Of a stretch of 8,205 bases of DNA, positions 6,132 through 8,205 are shown one piece after another. The notes under the pieces were generated by a model that worked only from the letters and a program-made list of their open reading frames with translations, had not been told where the DNA came from and did not search any database. The DNA comes from Kiloniellaceae bacterium. GTDB taxonomy: Bacteria > Pseudomonadota > Alphaproteobacteria > Kiloniellales > Kiloniellaceae. The number at the start of each line of letters is the position of its first letter. The stretch's first letter is position 1. The position numbers and the translations under genes were made by a program. Location of the stretch: assembly GCA_028280915.1 (NCBI GenBank), contig JANQKX010000362.1:1-8205 (forward strand), in the 5' to 3' direction.

Positions 6132-6146
6132 GCGGCCAAGGCCGTT
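6132..6146. terminator. Short hairpin in the gmk/rsmA convergent gap, possible terminator
   Basis: CGGC (6133-6136) pairs with GCCG (6141-6144) around CAAG, with a flanking G-T pair, followed on the + strand by TTTA. The stem is short and the T-run only three bases, so it would be weak. It fills most of the 19 bases between the two stop codons and could serve gmk. Read-through into the opposing gene is quite possible. Confidence 0.3.
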
Positions 6147-7039
6147 TAGCACGCGCGATCAGGGCGCTCCGGCGCGGCAACCGCCCGGGCCAGCGCGCAG
6201 AAGGCTTCGACGCCGAGAGTCTCGGCCCGCGCCGTCTCGGCTATGCCGCAAGCCTGCAGCAGGGCCTTGGCATCCCCGCCCAGGGTCTTCAAGCTTTGTC
6301 GCAGCATCTTGCGCCTTTGGCCGAAGGCCGCCGCGGTGACCCTTTCCAGGGCGGATATCTCCGCCTCAAAGAGGGGTTCGGGGCGGGGGATCAGTTCCAC
6401 GATGGCGGAGGTCACCTTTGGCGGCGGCGTAAAGGCCTGGCGGGGCACATCGAACAGGGAGCGGCCTTGGCACAGCCATTGGGTCAGCACCGACAGGCGG
6501 CCATAGGACTTGCCGCCCGGCTCGGCCAGCAAACGCTGCGCCACTTCCTTTTGAAACATCAGGACCATGCCGGCCAAAACATCGGCTCTCACGGCAATCT
6601 CCTGCAGCCAGCCGATCAAAAGGGCGGTGGAGATGTTGTAGGGCAGGTTGGCCACGATGACCGGCGGGCCAGCGACTTGAGGGTTGCCGGCTACGATGTC
6701 GGCGACTTTGATCTCCAAGGCGTCGCCTTCATGGATGTGGAGCCGGCCGGGGAAAGCCTCTTGAAGTTCGGCGAGAGCGGCGATGCAACGGGCGTCCTTT
6801 TCAATGGCGATCACTTGAGCCGCCGGGCTGGCCAAGAGGCTGCGGGTCAGGCCGCCGGGACCGGGGCCCACCTCGATCACCGTCCTGCCCGATAGATCGC
6901 CGGCGGCGCGTGCGATCCGGTCGGTCAGGTTTGCATCCAGCAAAAAATGCTGTCCCAAGGATTTGCGCGCGCCCAGGCCGTGACGCTGGATCACCTCGCG
7001 CAAGGGCGGCAGGGGCGGCGGAGGCGAGAGAACGGTCAT
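6146..7039 (-). CDS. rsmA: 16S rRNA (adenine(1518)-N6/adenine(1519)-N6)-dimethyltransferase
   Basis: RsmA (KsgA) transfers four methyl groups from S-adenosylmethionine to two adjacent adenines in helix 45 near the 3' end of 16S rRNA, late in 30S assembly; its loss classically gives kasugamycin resistance. The 297-residue protein has KSLGQHFL (27-34) and DANLTDRIA (35-43), then SAM motif I EVGPGPGGLT (56-65). Acidic Glu80 in IAIEKD, NLPYNIS (131-137, motif IV) and MFQKEVAQR (161-169) follow, and the C-terminal domain has FTPPPKVTSAIV (203-214) and FGQRRKMLRQSL (239-250). The N-terminus is Pro-rich (PPPPLPPL). ATG 7039 is chosen; a TTG at 7042 is adjacent. No Shine-Dalgarno sequence is visible, and the pdxA stop lies 11 bases upstream, which points to translational coupling. 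Confidence 0.97.
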   Translation of the reverse strand: MTVLSPPPPLPPLREVIQRHGLGARKSLGQHFLLDANLTDRIARAAGDLSGRTVIEVGPGPGGLTRSLLASPAAQVIAIEKDARCIAALAELQEAFPGRLHIHEGDALEIKVADIVAGNPQVAGPPVIVANLPYNISTALLIGWLQEIAVRADVLAGMVLMFQKEVAQRLLAEPGGKSYGRLSVLTQWLCQGRSLFDVPRQAFTPPPKVTSAIVELIPRPEPLFEAEISALERVTAAAFGQRRKMLRQSLKTLGGDAKALLQACGIAETARAETLGVEAFCALARAVAAPERPDRAC

Positions 7040-7050
7040 CAAAAGGGCGG

Positions 7051-8088
7051 TCAGGAAAAACTACGGGCCCGAGCGCGGGCCATGTCCTCGGCCAGCTTGA
7101 TGGCCGAAATGAGGCTGCCGGGATGGGCCTCGCCCCGGCCCGCGATGTTCAAGGCGGTGCCGTGATCCGGCGAGGTGCGCACGAAGGGCAGGCCCAGGGT
7201 AATGTTGACCCCATGTTCGAAATCCAGGGTCTTGATGGGGATCAAAGCCTGGTCGTGGTACATGCAGACGGCCGCGTCATAGCCCTGACGCGCGGCCTCG
7301 TGGAACAGGCTGTCGGCGGGCTGGGGCTGGGTGACCGCGAGGCCCTGACCCTGCAGATCGGCGATCACCGGGCGCAGGATCTCGATCTCTTCCCGGCCCA
7401 TGGACCCGCCTTCGCCCGCATGGGGGTTCAGGCCCGCCACCGCCAGCCGGGGCTGCTCGATGGCAAAGTCCCGGCGCAGGGCATCGGCGGTCGCCTGAAT
7501 GGTGTGACGCACCAGCTCGGGCGTGATCTGGTCGATGGCATCGCGCAGGGAGAGATGGATCGTCGCCGGCACCACGCGCAACTGGGGGCAGGCCAGCATC
7601 ATCACCGGCGGGCTGTCCATGCCGGCCAGCTCGGCCAGGTACTCGGTATGGCCGGGATGCTGAAAACCGGCGGCGTAGAGCACCTCCTTGTGGATCGGGT
7701 TGGTCACCACCGCCTTGGCCTGGCCGTCCTGCACCAGCTCACAGGCCCGTTGGATCGACTGCAACACCACCTGGGCATTGCGCGGGTCGGGCTGGCCCAT
7801 CGCGCAGCGGATGGCGAGCGGGTGAGCGAGAACCGGAAGGCTGTCCTCGAAAACCTCAAGACCTTCCGTCGGTTCAGTTATTTCTTTGATACGAATGCTC
7901 AAGTCGAGCATACGCGCCAACTCGGCCAGACGATGGGGATCGTCGATCATGAAAAAGGGCGGCACGCCGGCGGAGCGGCGGGCCTGCCAAGCCATGAGAG
8001 CGATCTCGCCGCCGATACCGGCGGGCTCTCCCATGGTGACGGCGAGCGGGGCCAGATCCGACTTCGAGCCTCCCATGATCGGGCGCAT
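7051..8088 (-). CDS. pdxA: 4-hydroxythreonine-4-phosphate dehydrogenase PdxA
   Basis: PdxA oxidises 4-phosphohydroxy-L-threonine with NAD(P)+; the product decarboxylates to 3-amino-2-oxopropyl phosphate, which PdxJ condenses with deoxyxylulose phosphate to make pyridoxine 5'-phosphate. Numbering from ATG 8094 (347 residues), one sees TMGEPAGIG (20-28), TNPIHKEVL (131-139) and GHTEYLAEL (148-156). The metal-binding histidines are His180 (ATIHLSLRD), His225 (LNPHAGEGG) and His280 (MYHDQ), followed by HGVNITLGLPFVRTSPDHGT (294-313). The start is uncertain between ATG 8094, 8088 and 8076: GGGAA lies only 2 bases from 8094 but about 7 from 8088, so 8088 (345 residues) is given. It follows surA by about 50 bases and leads directly into rsmA, the classic surA-pdxA-ksgA order. 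Confidence 0.96.
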   Translation of the reverse strand: MRPIMGGSKSDLAPLAVTMGEPAGIGGEIALMAWQARRSAGVPPFFMIDDPHRLAELARMLDLSIRIKEITEPTEGLEVFEDSLPVLAHPLAIRCAMGQPDPRNAQVVLQSIQRACELVQDGQAKAVVTNPIHKEVLYAAGFQHPGHTEYLAELAGMDSPPVMMLACPQLRVVPATIHLSLRDAIDQITPELVRHTIQATADALRRDFAIEQPRLAVAGLNPHAGEGGSMGREEIEILRPVIADLQGQGLAVTQPQPADSLFHEAARQGYDAAVCMYHDQALIPIKTLDFEHGVNITLGLPFVRTSPDHGTALNIAGRGEAHPGSLISAIKLAEDMARARARSFS

Positions 8089-8142
8089 GGTCATTTCCCA
8101 GTTTGGCGCTCTGCCCCAAGCGTTGGGCCGAGCCGGTGGCGG

Positions 8143-8205
8143 TCAGATGCGGATATCCACGTTGGCGACCCGCCGCAGGTCCTGCATGGACTGCTGGATC
8201 AACTG
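8143..8205 (-). CDS. surA: Periplasmic chaperone/peptidylprolyl isomerase SurA, C-terminal end only
   Basis: The last 20 codons of a gene that enters from beyond the window's right edge, ending with TGA at 8143-8145. The peptide ends DLRRVANVDIRI. A tail of the type LRRxAxVDIR is typical of the C-terminus of SurA-like proteins in alphaproteobacteria, where the terminal strand completes the chaperone module. SurA escorts unfolded outer-membrane proteins through the periplasm. The call rests on this short tail plus position immediately upstream of pdxA and rsmA on the same strand. The 48-54 bases between it and pdxA hold a small CCCAA-GCG-TTGGG hairpin (8115-8127) and no promoter that I can see. 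Confidence 0.75.
   Translation of the reverse strand, partial: QLIQQSMQDLRRVANVDIRI

Noticed and set aside
1..8205. Search for mobile elements, CRISPR repeats, tRNA/rRNA, toxin-antitoxin or defence genes
   Set aside because: No repeat arrays, inverted terminal repeats, transposase motifs or RNA gene signatures were seen by eye; the window is almost wholly filled by housekeeping genes.

Overview
The window is a compact, GC-rich stretch of core chromosome. It most resembles an alphaproteobacterium, probably Rhodospirillales (Magnetospirillum/Rhodospirillum-like). The reasons are the gene order fabG-acpP-fabF-mltG followed nearby by yicC-gmk, the convergent surA-pdxA-rsmA block, and the protein sequences. 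The taxon is an inference from gene order and protein style; no search was run.

Left part (1-3098, + strand): the 3' end of fabG, a 206-base gap with a possible promoter, then acpP, fabF and mltG. The first three supply type II fatty acid elongation: ketoreductase, acyl carrier and condensing enzyme. mltG encodes a membrane-anchored lytic transglycosylase that ends nascent peptidoglycan strands, so membrane lipid and wall synthesis are linked at the transcript level.

Middle part (3099-4546): two accessory genes sit between mltG and yicC. One is a 94-residue single-domain cupin (+). The other is a classical short-chain dehydrogenase (-) with a hydrophobic C-terminal tail. They converge with a 28-base gap. 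The SDR and yicC are divergent, and the 217 bases between them carry a plausible sigma70 promoter and two GC-rich stem-loops in the yicC leader.

Right part (4547-8205): yicC and gmk (+) form a pair: a YicC/YloC-type RNA-processing protein and guanylate kinase. They converge, over only 19 bases, on a - strand block of rsmA/ksgA, pdxA and the last 20 codons of surA. That block joins outer-membrane protein folding, pyridoxal phosphate synthesis and 16S rRNA dimethylation, as in many proteobacteria.

All complete genes are intact and carry their family's key residues. I see no mobile element, CRISPR array, tRNA, rRNA or integration site, and no clear undescribed system. The points worth a second look are small: stem-loops in the acpP-fabF gap and the yicC leader, a 51-codon ORF with a good ribosome binding site in the acpP leader, the cupin/SDR insertion, and an rsmA start with no Shine-Dalgarno sequence.
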